Source of the DNA: Nonomuraea candida
GTDB taxonomy: Bacteria > Actinomycetota > Actinomycetes > Streptosporangiales > Streptosporangiaceae
Assembly: GCF_000725485.1 (NCBI RefSeq)
Contig: NZ_JOAG01000027.1
Span: 247,707-311,706, forward strand
Length of the DNA: 64,000 nucleotides
Direction: 5' to 3'
Positions 1 through 9,411 of this stretch are shown here, piece by piece. Below the pieces are notes generated by a model, which saw only the letters and a program-made list of their open reading frames with translations, made no database searches and had not been told where the DNA came from. Position 1 is the first letter of the stretch; each line of letters begins with the position of its first letter. The position numbers and the translations under genes are program-made.

Positions 1-2
1 TG

Positions 3-1046
3 TTGAGAAGACCGTTCCCGATGGCGGGACCGGCCGGGGCGCCCCCTACCATCGATGACGTGAAGCTACCCACGGACAACCCCAACCCCTTCGTGCGCTT
101 CTGGCAGTCTGTCTGGGCCCCGACCACGCGGTCCCTGCGCGGATGGGCGATGGCGTCCGTGGTGGTCAACGCGGGCATCACGGTGACCGGGGCGGGCGTG
201 CGCGTCACCGCCTCGGGGCTGGGCTGCCCGACCTGGCCGAAGTGCACCCCCGACAGTTTCATCCCCGTGGCGCACCCCGAGGTCTCGCCGCTCAACATGG
301 CCGTCGAGTTCGGCAACCGGCTGCTGACGTTCCTGGTGCTGGCCGTCGGCCTGGCCTGCGTGGTGGCCGCCCTGCGGATGGCCCCGCGCCGCGTCACGGT
401 GGTGCGCCTGGCCTGGCTGCAGCCGGTCGGCATCGTGGCCCAGGCGCTGTGGGGCGGGCTGGTGGTCAACACGATGCTCAACCCGTTCACCGTGGGCGTG
501 CACTACCTGCTGTCCAGCGGCCTGATCGCCGCCTGCTGGATGCTGTACGCGCGCGCGGGCGAGGGCGACGGCCCGGTCAGGGCGGTGGCCCACCGCGACA
601 TCCGCCGGCTCGGCCACGTGCTGCTGGCGGCCGTGTTCGCCCTGCTGGTGGCCGGGGTCGTGGTCACCAACACGGGCCCCCACTCGGGCGACGAGGTGGC
701 CTCGCGCTTCGACCTCGACATCGAGTCCGTGGCCCGGGTGCACGCCGACGTGGCCTACGTGGTGGTCGGGCTGACGTTCGCGCTGATGTTCGCCCTGCAC
801 GTGACCAACGCGCCGCGCGCGGCCAGGCGGGCGGCGCTGGCGCTGCTCGGCGTGGAGCTGCTCCAGGGCGTGATCGGCTACACGCAGTGGTTCCTGGCCG
901 TGCCGGCCGCGCTGGTGCTGCTGCACGTCCTGGGCTCGACCCTGGTCTGGATCGCGGCGCTGCGGGTGGTCACCTCGCTGCGCGAGCGCGACACCCAGCC
1001 GGCCTCCGTCAGCCCCTCCCCCACCGAAGCAGCCGCCGTCGCCTGA
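3..1046 (+). CDS. ctaA: Haem A synthase, COX15/CtaA family
   Basis: Converts haem O to haem A in the membrane for cytochrome c oxidase. The 347-residue frame is a polytopic membrane protein with about eight hydrophobic segments. Family features visible: the E-F-G-N-R motif near residue 102, putative haem-ligand histidines near 167, 247 and 308, and a cysteine pair near 75 and 81 in the first extracytoplasmic loop. The ctaB gene, which makes the substrate haem O, lies 2.3 kb downstream on the other strand. The start is uncertain because the gene abuts the window edge: TTG at 3, ATG at 21 and GTG at 60 are all in frame, and the true start could lie before the window. Confidence 0.93.
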   Translation: MRRPFPMAGPAGAPPTIDDVKLPTDNPNPFVRFWQSVWAPTTRSLRGWAMASVVVNAGITVTGAGVRVTASGLGCPTWPKCTPDSFIPVAHPEVSPLNMAVEFGNRLLTFLVLAVGLACVVAALRMAPRRVTVVRLAWLQPVGIVAQALWGGLVVNTMLNPFTVGVHYLLSSGLIAACWMLYARAGEGDGPVRAVAHRDIRRLGHVLLAAVFALLVAGVVVTNTGPHSGDEVASRFDLDIESVARVHADVAYVVVGLTFALMFALHVTNAPRAARRAALALLGVELLQGVIGYTQWFLAVPAALVLLHVLGSTLVWIAALRVVTSLRERDTQPASVSPSPTEAAAVA

Positions 1047-1111
1047 GCGCATATGCCAGGGTATGTGGTGTTAGATCCGCCACTCCCCCGGCTGCGAAGG
1101 GGTGCGTTCTG

Positions 1112-1888
1112 GTGCGAAAGATGCCCCTTTCACGGAAGGCGCTGTTCTCCCGGAAGGCGCTGTTCTCCCGGAAGGCGCTGTTCTCCCGGAAGGCGCTGTT
1201 TTCCCGGAAGGCGCTGCGGCGCGCGTACCAGGGCCTGGTGCTGCTGAGCGTGCTCGCCCTGGCGCCCATGACGTGGGCCTGGCTGAGCAGCTGGGGGCAC
1301 CGGGCGACGGCCGAGGACGCGGGCTGGCCGGACAGGGTGCCGCCGGCCCAGGCGGCGCTGGTGCTCGGCGCGGGCCTCTATCACACGCAGCCCACCCCGA
1401 TGCTGGCCCGCCGGCTCGACATCGCCGCCGAGCTCTACCGGGCGGGCAAGGTGCGGGCGCTGCTGCTGTCGGGCGACAACAGCCGCAAGGAGTACGACGA
1501 GCCCACGGCCATGCGCGACTACCTGCGCGCCAGGGGCGTGCCCGAGGCGGTGATGGTGCTGGACTACGCCGGGTTCGACACCTGGGACTCGTGCGTGCGG
1601 GCGCGCCAGGTGTTCGGGGCGGAGCGGGTGACGGTGGTCACCCAGGAGTTTCACCTCCCCCGGGCCGTGACGCTCTGCCGGACCGCGGGGCTGGAGGCGT
1701 TCGGGGTGGGCGACGACTCGGTCAGGCGCTGGGCCGCGACGACGTACGCGTACGCCGCCCGCGAGCTGCCCGCCACCGTCAAGGCGTTCGCCGACGCCGT
1801 GATCCTGCGCTCCGAGCCCGTCTTCCCGGGCCCGCGCGAGGTCTCGCTCACCCGCGTCCTGGGTCAGCCCGGCGCGCCGGGCGCGTAA
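1112..1888 (+). CDS. DUF218 (SanA/YdcF-like) membrane-anchored protein
   Basis: About 258 residues. The N-terminus is a basic stretch made of five S-R-K-A-L-F-type hexapeptide repeats, then one hydrophobic segment (Y-Q-G-L-V-L-L-S-V-L-A-L), then a DUF218 domain: A-A-L-V-L-G-A-G near residue 89, a G-D-N-S motif and a late E-F-H-L-P-R-A motif. DUF218 proteins such as SanA and YdcF are linked to envelope integrity, but their substrates are unclear. GTG at 1112 is preferred because GAAGGGG lies about 9 bases upstream; ATG at 1121 is an alternative. The 3' end overlaps the convergent PrsW gene by 25 bases. The repeat-built basic N-terminus is unusual for the family. Confidence 0.82.
   Translation: MRKMPLSRKALFSRKALFSRKALFSRKALFSRKALRRAYQGLVLLSVLALAPMTWAWLSSWGHRATAEDAGWPDRVPPAQAALVLGAGLYHTQPTPMLARRLDIAAELYRAGKVRALLLSGDNSRKEYDEPTAMRDYLRARGVPEAVMVLDYAGFDTWDSCVRARQVFGAERVTVVTQEFHLPRAVTLCRTAGLEAFGVGDDSVRRWAATTYAYAARELPATVKAFADAVILRSEPVFPGPREVSLTRVLGQPGAPGA
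1130..1219 (+). repeat. In-frame 18-bp tandem repeat, five units
   Basis: Five consecutive 18-bp units (consensus TCCCGGAAGGCGCTGTTC) run from 1130 to 1219. The first and last units are slightly diverged. Each adds six residues (S-R-K-A-L-F) to the cytoplasmic N-terminus of the DUF218 protein. Near-identity at the DNA level points to recent slippage or unequal exchange. Confidence 0.95.
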
Positions 1889-3054
1889 CCGGGCGGGGGC
1901 GACCCCCTGGCCACCGACCTGGCGTGCATCTCCGGCACCGGGAAGTCGGCGCGCGCCGTGCTCATGCACTCCAGCAGCGCCCGCTGCTCCTCGTGGAAGG
2001 TGTGCTCGTCGACCACGTGGCGGGCCGCCCGCTCGTGCAGCAGGCCCAGCTCGGTGGCGGCGAGCTGGTAGTCGCGCATCGCGCGCACCCCCGCCTTGCC
2101 GCCGTGGGCGCGGGCCCACTGCCTGGCCTGGCGGCGGCGGGGGAAGGTGGAGAGCATGTAGATGTCGGCCTGGGTGACCAGCTTGGTCGGCTCGTACGCC
2201 GGCAGGTAGCGCTGGATGAGCGCCACGATGCGCCGCCGGTCCCGGAAGACCACCCCGATGAGCACGACCAGCACGACCAGCAGCGCCAGATAGGCCACCA
2301 CCAGCCCGGGGAACCCGCCGTAGGAGGCCAGGCCGTTCCACAGCCCGTGCAGGATCATCGCCCCCGACCAGCCCGCCAGCACGTAGGTGACCCGGTCGGG
2401 CCCGCTGCGCTGCGCGGCGTAGGCGACGGCGACCCCGATCATGGAACTGAACAGCGGATGCGCCAGCGGCGACAGGATGCCGCGCAGCACCACCGTGACG
2501 GCCAGCCCCTTGACGCCCGAGGTGGACAGGGCGTGCAGGTAGTAGCTGACGTTCTCGCTCATGGCGAAGCCGAGCCCGACCATGCCGGCGTAGATGACGC
2601 CGTCGGTCGGCCCGTCGAGCTCGGCCCTGCGGAACCTGAGCAGGCCCAGCAGCACCAGCCCCTTCATCGTCTCCTCCACCACCGGGGCGCCGAACGTGGC
2701 CGCGATGTTGCGGGCGCTGGCCTCCGACAGCTTGGCGGCGTCGATGATGTAGTGCATGTTGAGCGAGTTGATCACGCCGGCGACGAGCACCGCGATGCCC
2801 GCGCCCCACGCGAAGGCGAAGATCAGGTTGCTGCGCGGCTCCGGCTCCATCCGGTCGAGCGCCAGCACCGCCGCCAGCAGCAGCGGCACGGGCGCCAGCG
2901 CCAGCATGAGGGCGATGAAGAACTGCACCGGAGCGCCGTTGAAGACGTCGAAGGAGAACGAGACCAGGGCGCAGATGCCGGTGAGGACCAGCCCGATGAT
3001 CAACGTGAATGACGGGCGGTCCTTCAACACCCAGCGTGGATCACGGGTCGCCAT
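1864..3054 (-). CDS. PrsW family intramembrane metalloprotease
   Basis: 396-residue polytopic membrane protein with roughly eight to nine hydrophobic segments. PrsW is the site-1 protease that cleaves anti-sigma factor RsiW in Bacillus. The diagnostic E-E-x-x-K motif is seen as V-V-E-E-T-M-K-G near residue 126. A second conserved block, G-F-A-M-S-E-N, lies near 165, and an H-P-L-F-S-S block near 200. A soluble C-terminal tail of about 100 residues follows the membrane core. No anti-sigma substrate is encoded nearby, so its target is unknown. ATG 3054 sits 6 bases after TAAAGT, which would fit a leaderless -10 element. Confidence 0.88.
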   Translation of the reverse strand: MATRDPRWVLKDRPSFTLIIGLVLTGICALVSFSFDVFNGAPVQFFIALMLALAPVPLLLAAVLALDRMEPEPRSNLIFAFAWGAGIAVLVAGVINSLNMHYIIDAAKLSEASARNIAATFGAPVVEETMKGLVLLGLLRFRRAELDGPTDGVIYAGMVGLGFAMSENVSYYLHALSTSGVKGLAVTVVLRGILSPLAHPLFSSMIGVAVAYAAQRSGPDRVTYVLAGWSGAMILHGLWNGLASYGGFPGLVVAYLALLVVLVVLIGVVFRDRRRIVALIQRYLPAYEPTKLVTQADIYMLSTFPRRRQARQWARAHGGKAGVRAMRDYQLAATELGLLHERAARHVVDEHTFHEEQRALLECMSTARADFPVPEMHARSVARGSPPPGYAPGAPG

Positions 3055-3331
3055 AGGGTGACTTTAACGGATCAGCGGGCCGGGGTCCGTGCGGGCCGCG
3101 GCGGCGCAGGTCGGGGCCGGGCACGCCGTGGCCGGCCCCCGTCGTGCCGGGGCTCCGGCGGCGCAGCAGGTCGGCGCGCCGCGCGCAGCCGCGGCGACGG
3201 CCCCGGCCGCCACCGTGATCTCGGGTGCGCCTGTGACGTCGGGATAGCCACTCCTCACCGTCCAGCCATGCGTGTCGTGCCCGGTGTCGTGCCCCGTGCC
3301 GAGGTCCGGCCCGCGGGCGGAAGGCCGCGGC
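3055..3331. other. Intergenic region between ctaB and the PrsW gene
   Basis: GC-rich 277-bp gap between two leftward genes. The short frames here have no family resemblance or ribosome-binding site. Apart from the possible TAAAGT -10 next to the PrsW start I see nothing functional. Confidence 0.5.
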
Positions 3332-4270
3332 TCAGGCCAGCAGCGGGTCGATCGCCACGGCCAGGAACAGCAGCGCCAGGTAGGCGTTGGACCAGTGGAA
3401 GAAGCGCATCGGCCGCAGGTCGACGCCGGTCTTGCCGGCGTTGAGCCGGCTCAGCAGGCGGTGCACCTCCCACAGGCACATCGCGCCCAGCGCGGCCGCC
3501 ACGATCGGGTAGAACAGCGTGGTGCCCGCCACCGGCCACAGCGCCAGCGAGCACGCCACGGTGGCATAGGTGTAGGCGATGGACTCCAGGATGACCCGCC
3601 GCTCGGTGGCCACCACGGGCAGCATCGGCACCTTGGCCGCCGCGTAGTCCTCCTTGTAGCGCATGGCCAGGGTCCAGGTGTGCGGCGGGGTCCAGAAGAA
3701 CACCACCCCGAACAGCACCAGCGGCGCCCAGTCGAGCCGCTCGGTGATGCCGGCCCAGCCGATCATCACCGGCATGCAGCCCGCGATGCCGCCCCACACG
3801 ATGTTCTGGGCCGTGCGCCGCTTGAGCAGCATGGAGTAGACCAGCACGTAGAACAGGATCGCGCCGAGCGACAGCAGCGCGGCCAGCCCGTTGGTGGTCA
3901 CCCATAGGCCCACCGTGGACAGCACGCCCAGCACGATGCCGAAGACGAGCGCGGCGCGCGGCGAGACCTGGTGCCTGGCCAGCGGCCGGCGGCGGGTGCG
4001 GCGCATCTTCTGGTCGATGTCGCGATCCACGTAGCAGTTGAGCGCGTTGGCGCTGCCCGCCGATAGGGTGCCGAACACCATGACCCAGATCGACGTCCAC
4101 AGCGGCGGCAGGCCGCCCGCTGCGAGGAACATCACCGGCAGCGTCGTGATGAGCAGCAGCTCGATGATCCGCGGCTTGGTGAGCGCGATGTAGGCCCTGA
4201 TGGTCATGCCTATCGAGCGCGGCGCCTCCACCTGCGGTGATGGGGCCGTCGCCTGCCTGTTGGTCAGCAC
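3332..4270 (-). CDS. ctaB: Protohaem IX farnesyltransferase (haem O synthase)
   Basis: Attaches farnesyl to haem B to give haem O, the substrate of CtaA. Member of the UbiA prenyltransferase superfamily with about nine membrane segments. The first Asp-rich motif is seen as N-C-Y-V-D-R-D-I-D near residue 77, followed by M-R-R-T-R-R-R-P; the second conserved loop carries Y-K-E-D-Y near 190. The chosen GTG at 4270 gives 312 residues, the usual length for actinobacterial CtaB; ATG 4207 would drop 21 residues of poorly conserved leader. Divergent from tkt, the arrangement commonly seen in actinobacteria. Confidence 0.95.
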   Translation of the reverse strand: MLTNRQATAPSPQVEAPRSIGMTIRAYIALTKPRIIELLLITTLPVMFLAAGGLPPLWTSIWVMVFGTLSAGSANALNCYVDRDIDQKMRRTRRRPLARHQVSPRAALVFGIVLGVLSTVGLWVTTNGLAALLSLGAILFYVLVYSMLLKRRTAQNIVWGGIAGCMPVMIGWAGITERLDWAPLVLFGVVFFWTPPHTWTLAMRYKEDYAAAKVPMLPVVATERRVILESIAYTYATVACSLALWPVAGTTLFYPIVAAALGAMCLWEVHRLLSRLNAGKTGVDLRPMRFFHWSNAYLALLFLAVAIDPLLA

Positions 4271-4577
4271 CGTCAAGGCGCTTCCAGCCTGTCGGAAGTC
4301 AACGCGTAACCTCTGATTAGAGCGGATCCATGGGCGGGCGCCGTGACGCCCCTGCGAACAAACAAACTGTAGTCGCAGGGTCGGCCGGTCCGGCCAATGG
4401 GGGGCTTCGCGCCGTGCACGGACACGCGCGGGTGGGATGGGAATCGATCGCCGACCCCACTCGGTTAGGGTCCGGTGTAGGCGCGGGCAGCGCAACTGCG
4501 GCAGGCCGCCCGACGCGGCCCGCCTCGGGCGGGACAGCTACAACCCAACTGACAACTAGATTCCGGAGATCGAGCAC
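4271..4577. other. ctaB-tkt divergent intergenic region
   Basis: 307 bp that must hold promoters for both ctaB and the tkt operon. A TAGGGT hexamer at 4466-4471 could be a -10 element for tkt, but I see no good -35 at the right distance. No open reading frame here looks real. Confidence 0.4.
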
Positions 4578-6686
4578 TTGAGCACCGAACTCGTGCCAGC
4601 CCTTGAATGGACCGACCTGGACAAGCAGGCGGTCGATGTCGTTCGAGCCCTGGCGATGGACGCAGTGGAGAAGGCGGGCTCGGGTCACCCCGGCACCGCC
4701 ATGAGCCTCGCCCCCGCCGCATACCTGCTGTTCCAGCGTGTGATGCGTCACGACCCGACCGATCCCGGCTGGCTCGGCCGCGACCGGTTCGTGCTGTCGT
4801 GCGGCCACAGCAGCCTGACGCTCTACATCCAGCTCTACCTGTCCGGTTACGGCCTGACCCTCGACGACCTGCGGCGCCTGCGCCAGTGGGACAGCCTCAC
4901 GCCGGGTCACCCCGAGCACGGGCACACCGCCGGAGTGGAGACCACGACGGGCCCGCTGGGCCAGGGCATCGCCAACGCCGTCGGCATGGCCATGGCGGCC
5001 CGCCGCGAGCGCGGCCTGTTCGACCCCGAGGCCGCGCCGGGCGCCTCGCCGTTCGACCACCACATCTGGTGCTTCGTCAGCGACGGCGACATCGAGGAGG
5101 GCATCAGCCACGAGGCCAGCTCCCTGGCCGGCCACCAGAAGCTGGGCAACCTCGTCGTCGTCTACGACGACAACCACATCTCCATCGAGGACGACACGCA
5201 GATCGCCCTGTCCGAGGACGTGGTCAAGCGTTACGAGGCCTACGGCTGGCACACCCAGAGCGTCGACTGGACCGCCTCCGGCGAATACGTCGAGGACGTC
5301 CAGGCCCTCTACGACGCCCTGATGGCGGCCAAGGCAGAGACCGACCGGCCGTCGTTCATCCGGCTGCGCACGATCATCGGCTACCCCGCCCCGAACAAGC
5401 AGAACACCGGCAAGATCCACGGCTCCGCCCTGGGCGAGGCCGAGGTGGCCGCCACCAAGGAAGTGCTGGGCATGGACCCGGCCAAGACCTTCGACGTGCC
5501 GGCCGCGGTGCTGGAGCACGCCCGCGGCGTCGCCCAGCGCGGCCGCGCCGACCACGCCGAGTGGGAGAAGTCCTACTCCGAGTGGCGCCTGGCCAACGGC
5601 GAGCGCGCCGCCGAGCTCGACCGCATCTCCCGGCGCGAGCTGCCGGCCGGCTGGGCCACCGCGCTGCCGTCGTTCGAGAAGGGCGCCTCGATCGCCACGC
5701 GCAAGGCCTCCGGCGAGGTGCTGAACGCGCTGGCCCCGGTGCTGCCCGAGCTGTGGGGCGGCTCGGCCGACCTGGCAGAGTCCAACCTCACCACGATGAA
5801 GGGCGAGCCGTCCTTCATCCCCGAGGAGTTCCAGACCAAGGACTTCAAGGGCAACCGCTACGGCCGCACGCTGCACTTCGGCATCCGCGAGCACGCCATG
5901 GGCGCCATCCTCAACGGCATCGCGCTGCACGGCGGCACCCGCCCGTACGGCGGCACGTTCCTGGTCTTCTCCGACTACATGCGGCCGGCCGTGCGCCTGG
6001 CGGCGTTGATGAAGCTGCCGGTCACCTACGTGTGGACGCACGACTCCATCGGCCTCGGCGAGGACGGCCCGACCCACCAGCCGATCGAGCACCTGTGGGC
6101 GCTGCGCGCGATCCCCGGCCTCGACGTGGTGCGCCCGGCCGACGCCAACGAGACGGCATACGCGTGGAAGGCCGTGCTGGAGCACACCGACCGCCCCGCC
6201 GCCCTGGCGCTGACCAGGCAGAACCTGCCGGTCGTCGAGGGCACCAGCGCCGAGGGCGTGGCCCGCGGCGGCTACGTGCTGCGCGAGGCGTCCAACGGCC
6301 AGCCGAGGGTCATCGTGATCGCCACGGGCAGCGAGGTCGAGATCGCGCTGAACGGCCGGGAGCTGCTGGAGTCGCAGGGCATTCCGACGCGGGTGGTCTC
6401 CATGCCGTGTGTCGAGTGGTTCAACGGGCAGGACTCCGCATACAGGCAGACGGTTCTGCCCTCGTCGATCCGGGCTCGGGTGGCGGTCGAGGCGGGCATC
6501 GCGCTCGGCTGGCACGAGTACGTCGGCGAGTGCGGCGAAGTGGTGAGCCTCGAACACTTCGGTGCTTCGGCCCCGTACAAGACTCTGTACGAGCAGTTCG
6601 GGCTGACGGCGGAGCGCGTCGCGGCGGCGGCCAGGGCGAGCCTGGCCAAGCTGGGTCAGGACAAGGGCGAGACGACGGGAAACTGA
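4578..6686 (+). CDS. tkt: Transketolase
   Basis: Thiamine-diphosphate enzyme moving two-carbon units between pentose, triose, hexose and tetrose phosphates. 702 residues, normal length. Motifs: S-C-G-H-S-S near residue 74, the thiamine-diphosphate motif S-D-G-D-I-E-E-G with a downstream N near 170-200, and the transketolase signature [11 protein letters not shown] near 495. The TTG start at 4578 follows a GGAG about 9 bases upstream and begins S-T-E-L, a plausible N-terminus. First gene of the tkt-tal-pgi-zwf-opcA-pgl operon. Confidence 0.98.
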   Translation: MSTELVPALEWTDLDKQAVDVVRALAMDAVEKAGSGHPGTAMSLAPAAYLLFQRVMRHDPTDPGWLGRDRFVLSCGHSSLTLYIQLYLSGYGLTLDDLRRLRQWDSLTPGHPEHGHTAGVETTTGPLGQGIANAVGMAMAARRERGLFDPEAAPGASPFDHHIWCFVSDGDIEEGISHEASSLAGHQKLGNLVVVYDDNHISIEDDTQIALSEDVVKRYEAYGWHTQSVDWTASGEYVEDVQALYDALMAAKAETDRPSFIRLRTIIGYPAPNKQNTGKIHGSALGEAEVAATKEVLGMDPAKTFDVPAAVLEHARGVAQRGRADHAEWEKSYSEWRLANGERAAELDRISRRELPAGWATALPSFEKGASIATRKASGEVLNALAPVLPELWGGSADLAESNLTTMKGEPSFIPEEFQTKDFKGNRYGRTLHFGIREHAMGAILNGIALHGGTRPYGGTFLVFSDYMRPAVRLAALMKLPVTYVWTHDSIGLGEDGPTHQPIEHLWALRAIPGLDVVRPADANETAYAWKAVLEHTDRPAALALTRQNLPVVEGTSAEGVARGGYVLREASNGQPRVIVIATGSEVEIALNGRELLESQGIPTRVVSMPCVEWFNGQDSAYRQTVLPSSIRARVAVEAGIALGWHEYVGECGEVVSLEHFGASAPYKTLYEQFGLTAERVAAAARASLAKLGQDKGETTGN

Positions 6687-6693
6687 AGAAAAG

Positions 6694-7785
6694 ATGAGCG
6701 AGATCCTCAACAAGCTGTCCGGCCAGGGCGTAGCCATCTGGCTCGACGACATCAGCCGCGAGCGCCTGCGCACCGGCAACCTGGAGCAGCTGATCCGCGA
6801 GAAGAACGTCGTCGGGGTGACCTCCAACCCGACGATCTTCGCCAACGCGCTCAGCAAGGGCGACGCCTACGACTCGCAGCTGCACGACCTGGCCGTGCGC
6901 GGCGTCGACGTGGGCGAGGCCGTGCGCGCCATCACCACCTACGACATCCGCTGGGCCGCCGACGTGCTGCGCCCGGTCTACGACGCCAGCGGCGGCGTGG
7001 ACGGCCGCGTGTCGCTGGAGGTCGACCCGCGCCTGGCCCGCGACGGCGAGAAGACCGTGGCCGAGGCCCGCGCGCTGTGGTGGATGGTCGACCGGCCCAA
7101 CCTGTTCATCAAGATCCCGGCCACGCTGGAGGGCCTGCCCGCGATCACGCAGGCGCTGTCGGAGGGCATCAGCGTCAACGTCACGCTGATCTTCTCCCTC
7201 GAGCGCTACCGCGCGGTCATGGACGCCTGGCTGGCCGGCCTGGAGGCCGCGCAGGCCAAGGGCCTCAACCTGGCCACGATCGAGTCGGTGGCCTCGTTCT
7301 TCGTCAGCCGCGTCGACACCGAGATCGACAAGCGCCTCGACAAGCTGGGCAAGCCGGAGCTGAAGGGCAAGGCGGGCGTGGCCAACGCGCGCCTGGCGTA
7401 CGCGGCCTTCGAGGACGTGATGAACTCCGAGCGCTGGCAGCGCCTGCGCGAGGCGGGCGCCCGCCCGCAGCGCCCGCTGTGGGCCTCCACCGGGGTGAAG
7501 AACCCCGAATACTCCGACACCCTCTACGTCGACCAGCTCGTCGCCCCCGGCACCGTCAACACGATGCCGGAGAAGACGCTCGACGCCACCGCCGACCACG
7601 CCAACGTCACCGGCGACACCGTGCGCCCCTTCTACGAGCAGGCCTGGAACACCATGGCCGCGCTCAAGGACGCCGGCGTCGACTACGACGACGTGGTGAA
7701 GGTCCTGGAGGACGAGGGCGTGGAGAAGTTCGAGGCGTCCTGGAACGAGCTGCTCGAGAGCGTCACCAAGAACCTGGTTCCGTGA
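6694..7785 (+). CDS. tal: Transaldolase
   Basis: Transfers a dihydroxyacetone unit from sedoheptulose 7-phosphate to glyceraldehyde 3-phosphate through a lysine Schiff base. 363 residues, the size of the long actinobacterial type. The N-terminal signature G-V-T-S-N-P-T-I-F is near residue 36 and the catalytic lysine block L-F-I-K-I-P-A-T near 135. Starts 8 bases after the tkt stop with only a weak GAAAAG-type ribosome-binding site, so it is probably translated from the same message with coupling. Confidence 0.97.
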   Translation: MSEILNKLSGQGVAIWLDDISRERLRTGNLEQLIREKNVVGVTSNPTIFANALSKGDAYDSQLHDLAVRGVDVGEAVRAITTYDIRWAADVLRPVYDASGGVDGRVSLEVDPRLARDGEKTVAEARALWWMVDRPNLFIKIPATLEGLPAITQALSEGISVNVTLIFSLERYRAVMDAWLAGLEAAQAKGLNLATIESVASFFVSRVDTEIDKRLDKLGKPELKGKAGVANARLAYAAFEDVMNSERWQRLREAGARPQRPLWASTGVKNPEYSDTLYVDQLVAPGTVNTMPEKTLDATADHANVTGDTVRPFYEQAWNTMAALKDAGVDYDDVVKVLEDEGVEKFEASWNELLESVTKNLVP

Positions 7786-9410
7786 TGAACGTGACCTACC
7801 GCGAGGAGGGGGTGGCCTCGGCCGCCTCCTCCGTCGCGGGGCGCCTCGTCGCCGACGGCGTGCCCGCGCGGCTCGCCGGCGGCGACCCCACGCTGTGGGG
7901 TGAGGACGCCGAGGCGGAGGCAGCGGACGGCCGGCCCGGCAGGCTCGGCTGGCTGACCCTGCCCCGCTCCTCCCGCGAGCTGCTGCCCGTGCTGGGCGAG
8001 CTCGCGGGCCGGGCCCGCGCCGCGGGCCTGACCAACGTGGTCCTGGCCGGGATGGGCGGCTCGTCGCTGGCGGCGGAGGTCATCTGCGCCACCTACGACG
8101 TGCCGCTGACCGTGCTCGACACGACCGACCCCGGGCAGGTCCGCCGCGCGCTGACCGAGCGTCTGGAGGAGACCGCCCTGGTCGTGGCGTCCAAGAGCGG
8201 CTCGACCGTGGAGACCGACTGCCAGCTGCGGATCTACGAGCGGCTGTTCGCGGAGGCGGGGCCCGACCCGGCGGGCCGCGTCGTGGTGATCACCGACCCG
8301 GGCTCGCGGCTGGAGCGGCGGGCCGCCGAGGCCGGTTACGAGCTGGTGCTTGCGCCGCCCGGCGTGGGCGGGCGCTACTCGGCGCTGTCGGCGTTCGGGC
8401 TGGTGCCCGCCGCGCTGGCGGGGGCCGACGTGGCGCGGCTGCTCGACGACGCCGACGAGGTGCTGCCGCTGCTGTCGCTCGACACCGGCAACCCCGGGCT
8501 CGACCTGGGGGCCGCGCTCGGCGGCGCGGCGCTGGCCGGGCGCGACAAGCTGCTGCTGGAAGACCAGCTCTCGGCCACCACCGGGCTGCCCGACTGGGTC
8601 GAGCAGCTCGTCGCCGAGTCCACCGGCAAGCAGGGCAGGGGCATCCTGCCGGTCGTGTCCGCCGACCCCAACGGCAGCGGCGACGAGCTGGTCGTCGCGA
8701 TCGAGTCCGACGTCGGCGACGTGCGGGTGGACGGCCCGCTGGGGGCGCAGTTCCTGGTCTGGGAGTACGCCACCGCGATCGCCGGGCTGCTGCTGGGGGT
8801 CGATCCCTTCGACCAGCCCAGCGTGGCCGAGTCGAAGGAGAACACCGCCGCCCTGCTGGCCCTGCCCGACCTGCCGACCGGCACCCCCGCGTTCGTGGAC
8901 GGCCCCGTCGTGGCCTACGGGCCCTCGACGGCCAAGGACCTGCCCGGCCTGTTCGCCGAGCTGCTGCGGACGATCCCCGGCGACGGCTATCTGGCGATCA
9001 TGGCCTATCTCGACCGGCTGGCCGCCTTCGACGCGCCGGTGCCCGACGGGGCCGACTTCGAGCAGATGACCGACGCCTGGATGATGGCCGACCCGGCCAC
9101 GCTGCGGGCGCTGCTCGCCTTGCGCACCGACCGGCCGGTGACGTTCGGATGGGGGCCGCGGTTCCTGCACTCGACCGGCCAGTACCACAAGGGCGGGCCG
9201 CAGAACGGCGTGTTCCTGCAGATCACGGGGGCGGTGGCCGACGACGTCGCCGTGCCGGGCAGGCCCTACGGCCTGGGCCGGCTCCAGCTCGCCCAGGCGC
9301 TGGGCGACCTGGGGGCGCTGGAGACCCGCGGGCGTCCGGCCGTACGCCTGCATTTGACCGACCGCGCGGCGGGTGTCGCGCGTTTGCTCGAGGCCGCACA
9401 GGAGGCTTGA
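7785..9410 (+). CDS. pgi: Glucose-6-phosphate isomerase
   Basis: Interconverts glucose 6-phosphate and fructose 6-phosphate. 541 residues with two SIS-type sugar-phosphate domains: G-M-G-G-S-S-L near residue 88 and S-K-S-G-S-T-V-E-T near 137 in the first; the P-G-V-G-G-R-Y-S block follows near 190. The sequence belongs to the divergent actinobacterial group rather than the E. coli-like one. ATG 7785 overlaps the tal TGA (TGATG), indicating translational coupling. A fusion with a transaldolase domain exists in some bacteria; here the two are separate frames. Confidence 0.93.
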   Translation: MNVTYREEGVASAASSVAGRLVADGVPARLAGGDPTLWGEDAEAEAADGRPGRLGWLTLPRSSRELLPVLGELAGRARAAGLTNVVLAGMGGSSLAAEVICATYDVPLTVLDTTDPGQVRRALTERLEETALVVASKSGSTVETDCQLRIYERLFAEAGPDPAGRVVVITDPGSRLERRAAEAGYELVLAPPGVGGRYSALSAFGLVPAALAGADVARLLDDADEVLPLLSLDTGNPGLDLGAALGGAALAGRDKLLLEDQLSATTGLPDWVEQLVAESTGKQGRGILPVVSADPNGSGDELVVAIESDVGDVRVDGPLGAQFLVWEYATAIAGLLLGVDPFDQPSVAESKENTAALLALPDLPTGTPAFVDGPVVAYGPSTAKDLPGLFAELLRTIPGDGYLAIMAYLDRLAAFDAPVPDGADFEQMTDAWMMADPATLRALLALRTDRPVTFGWGPRFLHSTGQYHKGGPQNGVFLQITGAVADDVAVPGRPYGLGRLQLAQALGDLGALETRGRPAVRLHLTDRAAGVARLLEAAQEA

Positions 9411-9411
9411 G

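Noticed and set aside
4317..6857. 846-residue leftward frame opposite tkt
   Set aside because: Antisense to a clear transketolase gene, composition typical of a shadow frame.
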